A DNA stretch of 64,000 bases from Levilactobacillus suantsaiihabitans (GCF_004745505.1 NZ_RKLX01000001.1:62001-126000), one strand, 5' to 3'. Positions 25,064-35,057 are shown, counted from the first letter of the stretch. Numbers and translations are program-made. The notes: generated from the letters alone by a model not told the origin.

Positions 25064-26173
25064 ATGCCCCAACCTATTATTGAACTGCGTCACGTCACCA
25101 AGCGTTACGATGACCATCCCATTTTGAAAAACATTAACCTCACGCTGGAGCCTGGAAAGTTTTACACCCTTCTCGGCCCATCAGGCTGCGGTAAGACCAC
25201 CATTTTACGAACTATCGCTGGTTTTACCGACGTGACTGAGGGCGACGTGCTGTTTGCCGGCCAGCGGATCAATGCCGTGCCCGCCAACAAGCGCAACGTC
25301 AACACGGTCTTCCAAGACTACGCCCTCTTCCCGCACATGACCGTGGCGGAAAACGTGGCCTTTGGCTTAACCTTGAAAAAAACACCGAAACCAGAAATTG
25401 AAAAACGGGTCGCCCAGGCACTCCAGCTGGTCCAGCTCGCCGACTACGGCGACCGTGAGATCAGCGCCCTGTCCGGGGGCCAACAACAACGGATCGCCAT
25501 TGCCCGCGCCATCGTGATGGAACCGCAAGTCCTGTTGCTCGATGAACCGTTGTCGGCGTTAGACGCTAAGTTGCGCCGCCAAATGCAATACGAGTTGCGC
25601 GACCTGCAGCAACGCCTTGGCATCACCTTTTTGTTCGTCACCCACGACCAGGAAGAAGCCCTCGCCATGAGCGATGAGATTTTCGTCATGAACCAAGGCG
25701 AGGTCCTCCAAAGCGGCTCACCGGTCGACATTTACGACGAACCCATCAACCATTTTGTCGCCGATTTTATCGGGGAAAGCAACATCTTACCCGGTAAAAT
25801 GATTGCCGACTTCCAAGTAGCCTTTGGTGGCCACCAATTCGAATGTGCCGACGCCGGCATCCCGGTCAACGAACCAGTGGAAATCGTCATTCGGCCCGAA
25901 GACCTGACGCTGACCGACCCAGAGCACGCCAAGCTGACCGTGACCATCGACACCCAGTTATTTCGCGGCGACTACTACGAAATTGCGGCGACCGACCGGC
26001 TGGGCAACGACTGGCTGATTCACTCGGTCAATCCCGCCGAGGACGGTACGGCCGTGGGCATCACCTTCCGGCCGCAAGACCTGCACGTCATGCGCTTTGG
26101 CGAGAAGGAAGCCGAATTCGACGCGCGGCTAGAGACTTACGAAACGGAGGATGAGACCCGTGACGAAACGTAA
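25064..26173 (+). CDS. potA: Spermidine/putrescine ABC transporter ATP-binding protein PotA
   Basis: 369 residues from ATG 25064, preceded by AGAGGAGG. Walker A GPSGCGKT (about 42-49), signature LSGGQQQR, Walker [12 protein letters not shown], switch His in THDQEEAL, then a C-terminal OB-type regulatory domain (from about 240) typical of MalK/PotA. First gene of potABCD, which imports polyamines; the following genes overlap it and each other by 4-14 nt, so the four are one translational unit. Confidence 0.95.
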   Translation: MPQPIIELRHVTKRYDDHPILKNINLTLEPGKFYTLLGPSGCGKTTILRTIAGFTDVTEGDVLFAGQRINAVPANKRNVNTVFQDYALFPHMTVAENVAFGLTLKKTPKPEIEKRVAQALQLVQLADYGDREISALSGGQQQRIAIARAIVMEPQVLLLDEPLSALDAKLRRQMQYELRDLQQRLGITFLFVTHDQEEALAMSDEIFVMNQGEVLQSGSPVDIYDEPINHFVADFIGESNILPGKMIADFQVAFGGHQFECADAGIPVNEPVEIVIRPEDLTLTDPEHAKLTVTIDTQLFRGDYYEIAATDRLGNDWLIHSVNPAEDGTAVGITFRPQDLHVMRFGEKEAEFDARLETYETEDETRDET

Positions 26174-26975
26174 AACCTGGTTGTACTTCATCCCCTACGG
26201 CCTGTGGCTGGCACTATTCGTCATTGCGCCGGTCGCTTTGATTATTTACCAATCCTTCTTTGACCTGGGTCACCAGTTTACCTTCAGCAATTACAGCACT
26301 TATTTTCAATCCGCCACCTACCTCAAGATGACGCTGAATTCCGTATGGTATGCCTTTTTGATCACCCTGTTCACCGGCCTGATCAGCTACCCCACGGCCT
26401 ACTTTCTCCATCAGCTGAAGCACCGGCAATTCTGGTTACTACTGGTAATCTTGCCAACCTGGATCAACATCTTGTTAAAGGCCTACGCCTTCATTGGTAT
26501 CTTCAGCCAGGCCGGATTGGCCAATCAATTTTTGACCTTCATTGGTATTGGCCCGCAACAAATTCTGTTCACCAACGCCAGCTTCATCTTCGTGGCCACC
26601 TACATCCAGATTCCATTTATGATTCTACCGATCTTCAACGCCCTTGATGACCTGAACCCGGCCTTCGTCAACGCCAGTCGGGACCTGGGCGCCAGCAACT
26701 GGCAGACTTTTCGGCGGGTCATCTTTCCGTTGACGCTTCCGGGCGTCAAGGCGGGCGTCCAAGCCGTCTTCATCCCCTCGCTGTCCCTCTTCATGTTGAC
26801 GCGCCTGATTGGCGGCAACAAGGTCATCACGCTGGGGACCGCGATTGAGGAACACTTTTTGACCACCATGAACTGGGGCATGGGGTCCACGATTGGTGTG
26901 GTCCTGATCATCGCCATGATTATCGTCATGACGCTGACCGGCGACCAACGACCGAAAGGAGGGACGCCGCGATGA
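26160..26975 (+). CDS. potB: Spermidine/putrescine ABC transporter permease PotB
   Basis: The ATG at 26151 directly abuts the GGAGG, so GTG 26160 with a 9 nt spacing is preferred, giving 271 residues. Six membrane segments; the EAA-type loop is [25 protein letters not shown] near residue 180. It overlaps the end of potA by 14 nt. It forms the membrane channel with PotC. Confidence 0.93.
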   Translation: MTKRKTWLYFIPYGLWLALFVIAPVALIIYQSFFDLGHQFTFSNYSTYFQSATYLKMTLNSVWYAFLITLFTGLISYPTAYFLHQLKHRQFWLLLVILPTWINILLKAYAFIGIFSQAGLANQFLTFIGIGPQQILFTNASFIFVATYIQIPFMILPIFNALDDLNPAFVNASRDLGASNWQTFRRVIFPLTLPGVKAGVQAVFIPSLSLFMLTRLIGGNKVITLGTAIEEHFLTTMNWGMGSTIGVVLIIAMIIVMTLTGDQRPKGGTPR

Positions 26976-27775
26976 GACAAAAATTTGCCAAGGCCTACCT
27001 GATCTTGGTCTTTATCATTTTGTACGCGCCCATCTTATTTCTAATCGTCTACTCCTTCAGTCAGGGGGAGACCATGACCAACTACCACGGCTTCACCTGG
27101 CGGCACTACCAAACGCTCTTTAGCGACGCGCGGATGCTAGCCATCGTGGCCAATACGCTGCTGGTCGCCCTGTTGTCATCGCTGATTGCGACTCTGATCG
27201 GCACACTGGGCGCCCTGAGCATCAACCGCACCACCAAGCGGGTCACCCGTGAATCGCTGTTGACGTTAAACAACGTCTTGATGGTCTCACCGGACGTCAT
27301 CATCGGGGCCAGCTTTCTGATTTTCTTCACGATGCTCAAAATTCCGCTGGGCTTTGGCTCGGTGCTGATGAGCCACATTGCCTTTGAAATTCCCATCGTG
27401 GTCTTGATGGTACTCCCCCGGCTACGGGAAATGTCGGCTTCCATGTTGGACGCCGCGCAGGACCTGGGTGCCACCACGCGGCAACTCCTGTCGCAAGTCA
27501 TCGTGCCCTTCATTTCGCCCGGTATCTTTGCCGGCTTCTTCATGGCATTGACGTACTCGCTGGACGACTTTGCCGTGACCTTCTTTGTGACTGGCAACGG
27601 CTTTTCCACCCTGTCCGTGGAAATCTATTCCCGGGCGCGGCAAGGCATCAACCTGGAGATCAACGCGCTGTCCGGCGTCATGTTTCTCTTCTCCCTGTTG
27701 TTGGTGGGCGGCTACTACTGGATTCAACAGGCCAGTCGCAAACGCAAGCATCGTAAGCGGGAGGTGGTCTCATGA
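26972..27775 (+). CDS. potC: Spermidine/putrescine ABC transporter permease PotC
   Basis: 267 residues, six membrane segments, EAA loop DAAQDLGATTRQLLSQVIVPFISPG near residue 165. ATGA overlap with potB at the start and with potD at the end. Partner of PotB in the polyamine importer. Confidence 0.94.
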   Translation: MRQKFAKAYLILVFIILYAPILFLIVYSFSQGETMTNYHGFTWRHYQTLFSDARMLAIVANTLLVALLSSLIATLIGTLGALSINRTTKRVTRESLLTLNNVLMVSPDVIIGASFLIFFTMLKIPLGFGSVLMSHIAFEIPIVVLMVLPRLREMSASMLDAAQDLGATTRQLLSQVIVPFISPGIFAGFFMALTYSLDDFAVTFFVTGNGFSTLSVEIYSRARQGINLEINALSGVMFLFSLLLVGGYYWIQQASRKRKHRKREVVS

Positions 27776-28842
27776 AACGTTTAGTCAGTCTGATCATCGG
27801 CTTACTCGCCATCTGCGGCCTGCTCGCTTACAGCAGTGCGCAATTGGAACGCTCCAGCGGCAGTACCGGCGACAAGGTCTTGAATCTTTACAACTGGGGC
27901 GACTACATTGACCCCGGTCTCCTGAAGAAATTTCAACGAGAAACCGGCTACCACGTCAACGTCGAAACCTTCGACAGCAACGAGGCCATGTACACCAAGA
28001 TCAATCAGGGTGGTACGCACTACGACCTGGCCATCCCTAGCGAATACATGGTCGCGAAAATGAAACGGGCCCACCTCCTACAGCCACTGGACAAAAGCCG
28101 GCTGACCGGGTGGCACAACTTCGACCCACAATTTTTGAATCAGCCCTTCGACCGCGGTAATCGCTATTCGATGCCGTATTTCTGGGGCACGCTGGGCATC
28201 ATTTATAACGACAAATTCGTCAAGGCCAGTCAGGTCCAGCACTGGCAAGATCTCTGGTCCCCTAAGTTCCGCGACCAGATTATGTTGATCGACTCGGCCC
28301 GCGACATCATGGGCATGGCCCTGATCACGCAACACCAGTCGATGAACACCACCGATCCGCAAAAATTGCGCGCCGCTGAACAAAAGCTCAACCAGTTGGC
28401 GCCCAACGTCAAGGCTATCGTGGCCGATGAAATCAAGATGTACATGGTCCAAGACGAAGCCGCCATCGCGGTCGACTGGTCCGGTGAGGCGGCCGAAATG
28501 CTGGCCAACAACCACCACCTCCACTACGTCGTGCCCAGCGAGGGCAGTAACTTGTGGTTCGACAACCTAGTCATCCCCAAGACGGCCCAACACTACAACG
28601 CCATTTACGCCTTCTTGAACTTCATGAGCCGACCCGCCAACGCCGCTCAAAACGCGGCTTACATCGGGTACGCCACGCCTAACGCCAAGGCCAAGGCGCT
28701 GTTGCCCAAGGCCATTCGCGATGACCGCCAGTTCTACCCCACGCAGTCGACCATCGACCACCTGCAGGTCTACCGCGACCTGTCGCCGGCCAAAGTCGAA
28801 CTGTACAACGACCGTTATTTGGAATTTAAGATGCATCATTAA
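27772..28842 (+). CDS. potD: Spermidine/putrescine-binding protein PotD
   Basis: 356 residues. An N-terminal hydrophobic segment (residues 4-20) precedes the periplasmic-binding-protein fold opening VLNLYNWGDYIDP, the PotD signature, with YAIPSEYMV-like and NAIYAFLNFM blocks further on. The segment contains Cys15 in LAICGL, but Ile before the Cys does not fit a lipobox, so it may stay as an uncleaved membrane anchor. It captures polyamine outside the cell for PotABC. Confidence 0.93.
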   Translation: MKRLVSLIIGLLAICGLLAYSSAQLERSSGSTGDKVLNLYNWGDYIDPGLLKKFQRETGYHVNVETFDSNEAMYTKINQGGTHYDLAIPSEYMVAKMKRAHLLQPLDKSRLTGWHNFDPQFLNQPFDRGNRYSMPYFWGTLGIIYNDKFVKASQVQHWQDLWSPKFRDQIMLIDSARDIMGMALITQHQSMNTTDPQKLRAAEQKLNQLAPNVKAIVADEIKMYMVQDEAAIAVDWSGEAAEMLANNHHLHYVVPSEGSNLWFDNLVIPKTAQHYNAIYAFLNFMSRPANAAQNAAYIGYATPNAKAKALLPKAIRDDRQFYPTQSTIDHLQVYRDLSPAKVELYNDRYLEFKMHH

Positions 28843-28872
28843 CGCAACAGTTATTGACCGCTTCATAGCAGG

Positions 28873-29255
28873 AACTGGCCGCCTACCGTTCACCAAATAT
28901 GGGTTGGAACGCTTGGGCGGACGGGTCGAGCCAAAAAACGGTCTCGACGCCTCGCTTTGAGCCGAAGAACACGTCTCAAAGACGCCAGTTCCCTAAGCGG
29001 CAAGAACCACGCCGCTAAGGGAACTCCCACGGCTGAACCCATATTTGGCGAACTCTCGGCTACAGGAATACACGTTAGTAACTATCGTCTTAACCCCGAG
29101 CAGTAGCTGCATTGACGACAGATCCTTCATTAACACAGTGTTACTGATAGGCATCAACTCACCGGAGTTGGCCAGGGATGGTCACATCTGAGTTGGCGCT
29201 GTAGGCCTCACCCTAGCCTGACGCAGGCTACTGGTTTCGCGAATTTCACTTTCAA
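28873..29255 (+). repeat. Repeat family B, complete multi-stem copy with tail
   Basis: CTGGCCGCCTACCG begins at 28875, 33 nt after the potD stop. The outer stem joins GTTCACCAAATATGGGTT (28888-28905) with AACCCATATTTGGCGAAC (29036-29053), one mismatch. Inside are GTCGAG/CTCGAC, CTTTGAG/CTCAAAG and AGTTCCCTAAGCGGC/GCCGCTAAGGGAACT. A tail with TTCATTAACACAGTGTTACT and CCTGACGCAGGCTACTGG reaches about 29255, followed by the terminator. Confidence 0.85.
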
Positions 29256-29264
29256 TCATTACGC

Positions 29265-29309
29265 AAAAAGCAGCAAGCTCTCAGAAGATACTGAGGGCTC
29301 GCTGCTTTT
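29265..29309. terminator. Bidirectional terminator between potD and the secreted protein gene
   Basis: AAAAGCAGCAAGCTCTCAG pairs with CTGAGGGCTCGCTGCTTTT (two mismatches), with A/T tracts on both sides. It serves the convergent genes. Confidence 0.9.
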
Positions 29310-29314
29310 CCTTT

Positions 29315-30145
29315 TTAGGCCGGGTAGACCGTGGATTCACTCATGAAGTACTGTTGTTTGCCGACCTGGTAACCGGCGGCGATTTCAATCGAGTTCAAAA
29401 CGTTCTTGGTCTTGGCCTGGTAAAAAGTGGTGGCATAATACTGATTCAGCCGCTTAATCGTTACGCGATACCGATACTTGCCGCTCTTCTTGACCTTGGT
29501 CCCGATGGCCTTGGGCACGGCACTCTTGGTATACAGCGTCGTCTTGCCACTCTTGCCCGGGCGCACGGCCTTGGTGATTTTTACGGAAGTCGTGGGCTTG
29601 CCGTCGACTTGCTTGTTGATGAAGGCACTGCGTTTGTAATACTCCAGGTAGCCATCCGGTGTGATGTGCACGCGGGCCAGCTTGGCCTTGGTATCATTCT
29701 TGGGGTACTTGGTGCCCTTGAACAGGTTGCCATCTCCCTTGTAGTTGCGCAATGCGCCGTCGGGATAGGTCTTTTGCGTCGCGTAGAACGCTAAGTATTT
29801 GGGCACAGAGACGTGTTTAAAATTCTTCGTGGTCGCCGCAATCGACCGCGTCATGAGACCCTTTTGGTGGTCGGTCTTGCGAATATGATAGCTCAACTGA
29901 TTAATATTCAATCCGACCGCCGTCTTGCCGTTGCTGGCACTGATAGCTTGAATCTGAACCACGGTCCCCTTGGGGATGGTAATCGTCGCCGTCTTCGCCG
30001 CATTCTTGGTCACGATTTTACGTTTGGTTTGTAAAAATTTATGCGTCGTGACGCCCAAATACTGGGTGCTGGCGGCTGCTGGCACCATGCCACCAATCAA
30101 TGCGCCGATAAAGACGAGTCCCGCCGCAAATACTTTCCTGTTCAT
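29315..30145 (-). CDS. Secreted protein of unknown function
   Basis: 276 residues from ATG 30145 (GGGAGGA upstream; an in-frame upstream ATG lacks a site). Signal peptide with core AAGLVFIGALIGGMV and AAA|ST near residue 25. The mature protein is basic, rich in Lys, Thr and Tyr; TYPDGALRNYKGDGNLFKG and later Tyr/Lys strands suggest beta-rich surface domains similar to SLAP-like or SH3-like wall modules. No enzyme motif seen. Terminator follows closely. Confidence 0.72.
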   Translation of the reverse strand: MNRKVFAAGLVFIGALIGGMVPAAASTQYLGVTTHKFLQTKRKIVTKNAAKTATITIPKGTVVQIQAISASNGKTAVGLNINQLSYHIRKTDHQKGLMTRSIAATTKNFKHVSVPKYLAFYATQKTYPDGALRNYKGDGNLFKGTKYPKNDTKAKLARVHITPDGYLEYYKRSAFINKQVDGKPTTSVKITKAVRPGKSGKTTLYTKSAVPKAIGTKVKKSGKYRYRVTIKRLNQYYATTFYQAKTKNVLNSIEIAAGYQVGKQQYFMSESTVYPA

Positions 30146-30208
30146 CGTCAATTCCTCCCAAAACCTTGATAGGTTCATTATACGACAAGCACAGTCTTCG
30201 CGGCACCC

Positions 30209-30249
30209 AAAAAAGCTCGTGAATCAGCGTCTCGCGCTGACCCACGAAC
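30209..30249 (-). terminator. Terminator of the pst operon
   Basis: On the minus strand GTTCGTGGGTCAGCG pairs with CGCTGATTCACGAGC (two mismatches) followed by TTTTTTG, just after the pstB stop. Confidence 0.9.
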
Positions 30250-30253
30250 TCCA

Positions 30254-31057
30254 TTAACCGAAGCTCCCGGCGATATAATCTTGCGTGACCGGAATCTGCG
30301 GATTGCTAAACATGGTTCCCGTCGACGTGTATTCCATGACGTGCCCCAAGTGGAAAAAGGCACATTGACTGCTGACCCGCGCAGCTTGCTGCATGTTGTG
30401 GGTCACGATGATAATCGTATACTTTTTCTGCAGTTCCAACAGGGTCTCTTCCACCTTGACCGTGGAAATGGGATCCAGGGCGCTACAAGGTTCATCCAAC
30501 AACAGTACATCCGGTTCCATAGCAATCGACCGCGCAATGCACAGCCGTTGTTGTTGCCCACCAGACAGCGACAAGGCACTCTTATCCAGTGAGTCCTTGA
30601 CTTCATCCCACAGGGCCGCACCCCGCAAGCTCTTTTCCACGCGTTCTTCTAGTTCTGCCTTGTTTTTCAAGCCATTGGCCCGCAACGCGTAGATAATGTT
30701 TTCGCGAATCGACTTGGCAAAGGGGTTGGGCCGTTGGAAGACCATCCCAATGTGCCGTCGAATCTCGTAAATGTTAACGGTCGGCTCGTTGATGTCGACC
30801 TGGTGATACCAAATCTTACCGGTGACCGTGGCGATACCGTCGTTCATCCGGTTCAGTGACCGCAAGTACGTCGATTTCCCAGAACCAGAAGCCCCAATCA
30901 ATGCGGTAATCTGATTCTTGGGAAATTCCAAGTTGGCATCGTGCATGGCGTGGTTGGCCCCGTAAAAGACCTGTAAATTCTCGGTCTTCATGGCCAGTGG
31001 CGTATTGTCAGCGAAGGTCTGCACCGCCGTTTTATCAAATGAATATTGTTTTAACAT
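30254..31057 (-). CDS. pstB: Phosphate ABC transporter ATP-binding protein PstB
   Basis: 267 residues. Walker A GASGSGKST near 53-61, RPNPFAKSI in the Q-loop region (typical PstB), signature LSGGQQQR, Walker B LLLDEPCSALDP, and THNMQQAARVS. The STYLRSLNRMNDGI block is characteristic of phosphate transporters. Last gene of pstSCAB, 12 nt after pstA. Powers high-affinity phosphate import. Confidence 0.96.
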   Translation of the reverse strand: MLKQYSFDKTAVQTFADNTPLAMKTENLQVFYGANHAMHDANLEFPKNQITALIGASGSGKSTYLRSLNRMNDGIATVTGKIWYHQVDINEPTVNIYEIRRHIGMVFQRPNPFAKSIRENIIYALRANGLKNKAELEERVEKSLRGAALWDEVKDSLDKSALSLSGGQQQRLCIARSIAMEPDVLLLDEPCSALDPISTVKVEETLLELQKKYTIIIVTHNMQQAARVSSQCAFFHLGHVMEYTSTGTMFSNPQIPVTQDYIAGSFG

Positions 31058-31069
31058 TGCAGTTCCCCC

Positions 31070-31957
31070 TTACTTGCTGGCCGTGACACGCCGGTAGAGG
31101 AAGTTCCCCAGTAACCGGGCGCCCAGGTTGAATAACAATACGGCAATGATCAACACCGCTGAGGCTGCCGCAGACAGTTGGGCGGCATTGGTGGCCAGCC
31201 CTTCCGTGTTCACTTTCCAAATGTGCACCGCCAACGTTTCTGCGGGCCGGAATGGATTGAGCGGACTCGCCGCATCCATCGGGTTCCAATCCGCAAAGTT
31301 GGTGACGGGCGCACTTTGCCCCGCCGTGTAGATCAAAGCGGCGGCTTCCCCGAAGACCCGACCGGCACTCAAGACGATCCCGGTCACGATTCCTGGCAAT
31401 GCCACGGGCAAAATGATGCCGATTTCCGTCTTCCATTTGGATAGCCCTAACGACAGGCCAGCTTCCCGTTGGTTCCGGGACACGGCGCTCAGGGACTCTT
31501 CAATGTTCCGCGTTAACAGCGGCAGGTTGAAGAACGTCAGCGCAATGGCCCCAGAAATAACGGAAAAGCCAATCTTGAACTTCACGACAAACAGTAGGAA
31601 GCCAAACAACCCAACGACCACGGAAGGCAGTGAGCTCAAGACTTCGATGGCGGAACGAATCAGGCTGGTCCGCCAGTTGTCCTTGGCATATTCGGCCAAA
31701 TAGATGCCGGCCCCCAAGGAAATGGGAATGGAGATCAACATGGTCAAGACCAACAGATAAAACGAGTTAAACAACTGGACGCCGATTCCGCCGGCGCCAC
31801 TGAAGGCATCCGTAGTCCCGGTCAAGAAGTTCCAGGTGACGTGAGGCAACCCAGAGATCAGAATGTAAGCCAGCAGGAAGATCAAGATTCCTACCACGGC
31901 GGCGACGATTAAGTCAATGATGACCGTCGCCAAAAAATCCGTACGTTTAGCGTTCAT
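31070..31957 (-). CDS. pstA: Phosphate ABC transporter permease PstA
   Basis: 295 residues from ATG 31957; AGAGGGGG lies upstream in the end of pstC. Six membrane segments and the permease loop EAGLSLGLSKWKTEIGIILPVALPG near residue 170. Overlaps pstC by 11 nt. With PstC it forms the phosphate channel. Confidence 0.94.
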   Translation of the reverse strand: MNAKRTDFLATVIIDLIVAAVVGILIFLLAYILISGLPHVTWNFLTGTTDAFSGAGGIGVQLFNSFYLLVLTMLISIPISLGAGIYLAEYAKDNWRTSLIRSAIEVLSSLPSVVVGLFGFLLFVVKFKIGFSVISGAIALTFFNLPLLTRNIEESLSAVSRNQREAGLSLGLSKWKTEIGIILPVALPGIVTGIVLSAGRVFGEAAALIYTAGQSAPVTNFADWNPMDAASPLNPFRPAETLAVHIWKVNTEGLATNAAQLSAAASAVLIIAVLLFNLGARLLGNFLYRRVTASK

Positions 31958-32900
31958 GTTTGAGTTGCCCCCTCTTTGCAATCACCCGCACCAGTGCGTT
32001 AAAGAATAATGACATCAGTAGTAAAATCAACGCCAATGACCACAGCGCGTTGTTCGGTAACGTGCCATCAATGGTGTCCCCAATCCCCGTGGTTAATTGA
32101 CTCGTCAGCGTTGAGGCTGGTGAGATCAGGTTTTTGGGCATGATGGCCGCGTTCCCAATGACCATTTGGACGGCCAACGCTTCCCCGAAGGCCCGCGCCA
32201 TTCCGAAGATGACGGCGGTCAGAATACCGGGTGTAGCGGACCGTAAGATGACCCGGGAGACCGTTTGCCACCGCGTTGCCCCTAAGGCTAATGAGGCTTC
32301 CTTGAAGTGACGCGGTACGGCCCGCAGACTATCCACGGTCATGGACGTAATCGTGGGTAAGACCATGACGAACAGCACAAACGTTGCGGAAATAATCCCG
32401 AAACCGGAGCCACCCACGATGCTACGCATGAAGGGCACGACTACGGCTAACCCAATGAACCCGTAAACGACGGATGGAATTCCCACCAGTAATTCAATCA
32501 CGGGTTGTAGGAGTTTCCGGCCCTTGTTAGGTGAGATTTCGGTCATAAAGATGGCGGTCCCCACGGCAAATGGCGTGGCGACGATGGCGGCGGCAAAGGT
32601 CACCGCAAACGACCCGACGATCATGGGTAACGCGCCAATCTTGCCTTGATCCGGCGCCCAGTTGGTCCCGGTCAAAAACTTACCCAGGCTCACGTGGTTT
32701 TGCGTGAAGGTGGCGATGCCTTTAGACGTGATGAACCACAGCATGGACGCCACCACCAAGATGATGACCCCAATGCACAGGTAGCTGATACTTTTACCCA
32801 GCCAGTCTTCCCGCGTGGCCCGAGTCGCGTGATGCAACCGGGCAGACCAGTCATTGGACTGGGTCTTTTGTTGTTTTAGTTGGAAATTTGTTTGCTCCAT
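31947..32900 (-). CDS. pstC: Phosphate ABC transporter permease PstC
   Basis: 317 residues: a cytosolic N-terminus of about 40 residues, six membrane segments, ALGATRWQTVSRVILRSATPG as the coupling loop and IPSVVYGFIGL, a PstC/PstA signature. AAAGGGGG precedes the ATG. Separated from pstS by a terminator-like hairpin. Confidence 0.94.
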   Translation of the reverse strand: MEQTNFQLKQQKTQSNDWSARLHHATRATREDWLGKSISYLCIGVIILVVASMLWFITSKGIATFTQNHVSLGKFLTGTNWAPDQGKIGALPMIVGSFAVTFAAAIVATPFAVGTAIFMTEISPNKGRKLLQPVIELLVGIPSVVYGFIGLAVVVPFMRSIVGGSGFGIISATFVLFVMVLPTITSMTVDSLRAVPRHFKEASLALGATRWQTVSRVILRSATPGILTAVIFGMARAFGEALAVQMVIGNAAIMPKNLISPASTLTSQLTTGIGDTIDGTLPNNALWSLALILLLMSLFFNALVRVIAKRGQLKHER

Positions 32901-32917
32901 GAATTGACTCCCCCTTT

Positions 32918-32951
32918 AAAAAAAGTGAAGGTGCTGTGTTCGCACCTCCAC
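32918..32951 (-). terminator. Intercistronic attenuator between pstS and pstC
   Basis: On the minus strand GTGGAGGTGC pairs with GCACCTTCAC (one mismatch), loop of 7, then TTTTTTT. Located between the pstS stop and the pstC start, it should let pstS be expressed more than the membrane genes. Confidence 0.85.
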
Positions 32952-32981
32952 CCCTGTGACGACGACTATCGCTGCTGACGC

Positions 32982-33875
32982 TTAGTTTTGGGTAACTGTC
33001 CCCTTAGCGTCCTTGGTAACTTTCATATCATGGATACTGATGTAACCCATGTCTTTAACCAAACTGTTTTGAACCGCCTTGGAATCCATGTACTTCAAGA
33101 AGGCCGCAGTTGCTTTGTCAGGCGTCCCCTTGGTGTACATGTGTTCGTAAGACCAGATCTTCCACTTGTTATTTTCAACGTTGTTGTCCGTTGGCGTCAC
33201 GTTGTCGATGGACACGGCTTGTAACTTGTTCGTGAAGTAAGAGAAGGCCAAGTAGCTGATGGCACCTGGAGTCGTCGCAACGATCTTTTGAACCGCACCG
33301 TTAGAATCTTGTTCTTGCGACTTCACAGCAGTGGCACCCTTCAAGACAGCATTTTCAAATGTTGCTCGCGTCCCACTTCCCTGTGCCCGGTTGATGATCA
33401 CGATCTTTTGGTCTTTCCCACCGACTTCTTTCCAGTTGGTGATCTTCCCGGTAAAGATTTGCTTAACTTGGGCCATCTTCAGGTTCTTGATCCCGGCATC
33501 CTTGTTCACAACAGGTGCCATCCCGACAACAGCAACCTTGTGGTCAGTTAATTTGTCAGCCTTGATCCCCGCCTTTTCTTCAGCGAAGATATCCGAGTTC
33601 CCGATGGAAACGGCGCCGGCTTGAACTTGGCTCAACCCAGTCCCGGAACCCCCACCTTGAACGGTCAGGTTAACCTTGCTGTTCTTGGCTTGGAAGTTTG
33701 CGCCCGCCTTAGCTGCTAAAGGTTGTAAGGCCGTGGAACCCACTGCCGTTACCTTACCAGATAAGGCTTCGCTACTACTGCTCTTGCTGCTCGTTGAACT
33801 CGTTGCCTTGCCACAACCAACTAATAATAAACTAATTGCCGCAATCCCCATTGCTAACTTTGATCCCTTATTCAT
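32982..33875 (-). CDS. pstS: Phosphate-binding lipoprotein PstS
   Basis: 297 residues from ATG 33875, which has GGAG 8 nt upstream; a GTG three codons earlier is disfavoured. Lipobox LLVGC places the lipidated Cys21, followed by a Ser-rich linker. The phosphate-binding fold shows AVGSTALQPL, QGGGSGTGLSQV and NRAQGSGTRATF, the three phosphate loops of PstS. It binds phosphate outside the membrane for PstCAB. First gene of the operon. Confidence 0.96.
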   Translation of the reverse strand: MNKGSKLAMGIAAISLLLVGCGKATSSTSSKSSSSEALSGKVTAVGSTALQPLAAKAGANFQAKNSKVNLTVQGGGSGTGLSQVQAGAVSIGNSDIFAEEKAGIKADKLTDHKVAVVGMAPVVNKDAGIKNLKMAQVKQIFTGKITNWKEVGGKDQKIVIINRAQGSGTRATFENAVLKGATAVKSQEQDSNGAVQKIVATTPGAISYLAFSYFTNKLQAVSIDNVTPTDNNVENNKWKIWSYEHMYTKGTPDKATAAFLKYMDSKAVQNSLVKDMGYISIHDMKVTKDAKGTVTQN

Positions 33876-33987
33876 CTCTGTCACTCCATGTCTTTTTAAG
33901 ATAGTAGAACCACCACAACGTAAGCTAAGATTTAAAAACCTTCCGTGGTGCTCCCCTTAACTTACAACCCTGATTCTACGTGGTGAA

Positions 33988-34015
33988 TATATATTTTCCG
34001 TCGCATTCGTGTAAA
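33988..34015 (-). promoter_or_regulatory. Promoter of the pst operon
   Basis: On the minus strand TTTACA (34010-34015), 16-base spacer, TATATA (33988-33993), leaving a leader of about 110 nt. No Pho-box repeat could be assigned with confidence. Confidence 0.55.
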
Positions 34016-34160
34016 TTTTCGGTAAATTTTGCCAAAATCCTAAAATTAATGAAATTATGCCGATAGTTAAGGGTCAAACACGATTAATTTATTAATAACG
34101 TGCGATTAATTGCGTAATATTCCGATAATGGCTAGAATTAAGGGTGAGAGGTGACCAGAA

Positions 34161-34511
34161 GTGGCAAACAAAAAAGAAAGAGTCGCACGGCACGCCATCA
34201 TCGTTGATATGAATGACTTTTTGATGGATTACGCCGCTAACAAATTAGGGAAACAACCCAATTTAGCTGAAAAGGTCGCGGCTGCGGCCAAGACCGATCT
34301 CAACGGATTAGATGACTTGTTCAAGGACGACGGTGCCGGCCGCCGGACCAAGTATTTGGACCTGGCGGAAGGGTTCTTACACGATGAAGCCGACGCCGAT
34401 GAAGCCAATGCGCCCCACGACTTTACCGCTGCTAGCAAGGCCTTGGCGCAAGAAGCCATGAGCTACCTCAGTAGCCACCCCAACGAATTCGACCGTTGGG
34501 AAGAGGAATAA
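34161..34511 (+). CDS. Small acidic soluble protein, unknown function
   Basis: 116 residues from GTG 34161 with AGAGGTGA upstream. Basic first ten residues, then mostly helical, Ala- and Asp-rich sequence (NAPHDFTAASKALAQEAMSYL), ending FDRWEEE. No motif, signal peptide or membrane segment. Divergent from pstS and closed by a bidirectional terminator. No family recognised. Confidence 0.7.
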   Translation: MANKKERVARHAIIVDMNDFLMDYAANKLGKQPNLAEKVAAAAKTDLNGLDDLFKDDGAGRRTKYLDLAEGFLHDEADADEANAPHDFTAASKALAQEAMSYLSSHPNEFDRWEEE

Positions 34512-34522
34512 AAATGTCTATA

Positions 34523-34566
34523 AAATTAGCGTCGTGACCCCAAGGGGACGGCGCTAATTTTTTATT
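34523..34566. terminator. Bidirectional terminator
   Basis: AAAATTAGCG...CGCTAATTTT stem with inner CCCC/GGGG pairing and A/T flanks; it lies between two convergent genes. Confidence 0.9.
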
Positions 34567-34765
34567 GCCATTGCCACAGATCTGCCTTCATATTCGTCGC
34601 AATGATTTTAGATAAGAGGTCAATAAATTGATCAGGCATATAGCTTGCGGTATCGAACGTCGTGGCTTGATCGTTTATTTTGGTAATTATCAAACCCTGA
34701 TGTTCCAGGTGCAGGCCATACTTGGGCGCAATCTCACAGAGCCGCGCCACTTGTGCTTCGTCCAT
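34562..34765 (-). CDS. Small protein, unknown function
   Basis: 67 residues from ATG 34765 (GAGGAGGG upstream). An N-terminal helix DEAQVARLCEIAPKYGLHLE, strands around GLIITKIND, then an amphipathic C-terminal helix ending WQWQ. Cytosolic by composition. No family recognised. Confidence 0.6.
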   Translation of the reverse strand: MDEAQVARLCEIAPKYGLHLEHQGLIITKINDQATTFDTASYMPDQFIDLLSKIIATNMKADLWQWQ

Positions 34766-34860
34766 ACCGATTCCTCCCTCGTCTGCTTTGAGCTTAGCGA
34801 ATCGTCTGCCGGTCGTCAAGTGGCGGTCAGCTGTGGCACGATTGCCAATGAAAATTGATC

Positions 34861-35045
34861 AGCTGCCCGTTGGCGTACGCTTCAGCTATGTCAGGGGACG
34901 CCAAAAAGCCTGGGAAGTTGCCCCAGGCGCGTTGAGATTAGCGATTCACCGCTTAAGGGCGGAATCGACATTCAGTTATTTTAAGAACCGCCTAATCCAG
35001 GCACTAGCGAACGGTCAGGCGACCAGTCCAGGTCCTGTGGCGTAA
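34861..35045 (-). repeat. Composite repeat copy (families A and B), minus orientation
   Basis: Read on the minus strand, the B left end CTGGTCGCCTGACCGTTCGC starts 32 nt after the stop of the HPr-like gene, then a family A part with CATAGCTGAAGCGTACGCCAA. It carries the terminator at 34902. Confidence 0.6.
34902..34929 (-). terminator. Terminator of the HPr-like gene, inside the repeat
   Basis: On the minus strand GCCTGGG pairs with CCCAGGC and TTTTTGG follows. Confidence 0.8.
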
Positions 35046-35057
35046 CTTTTTTGCTTG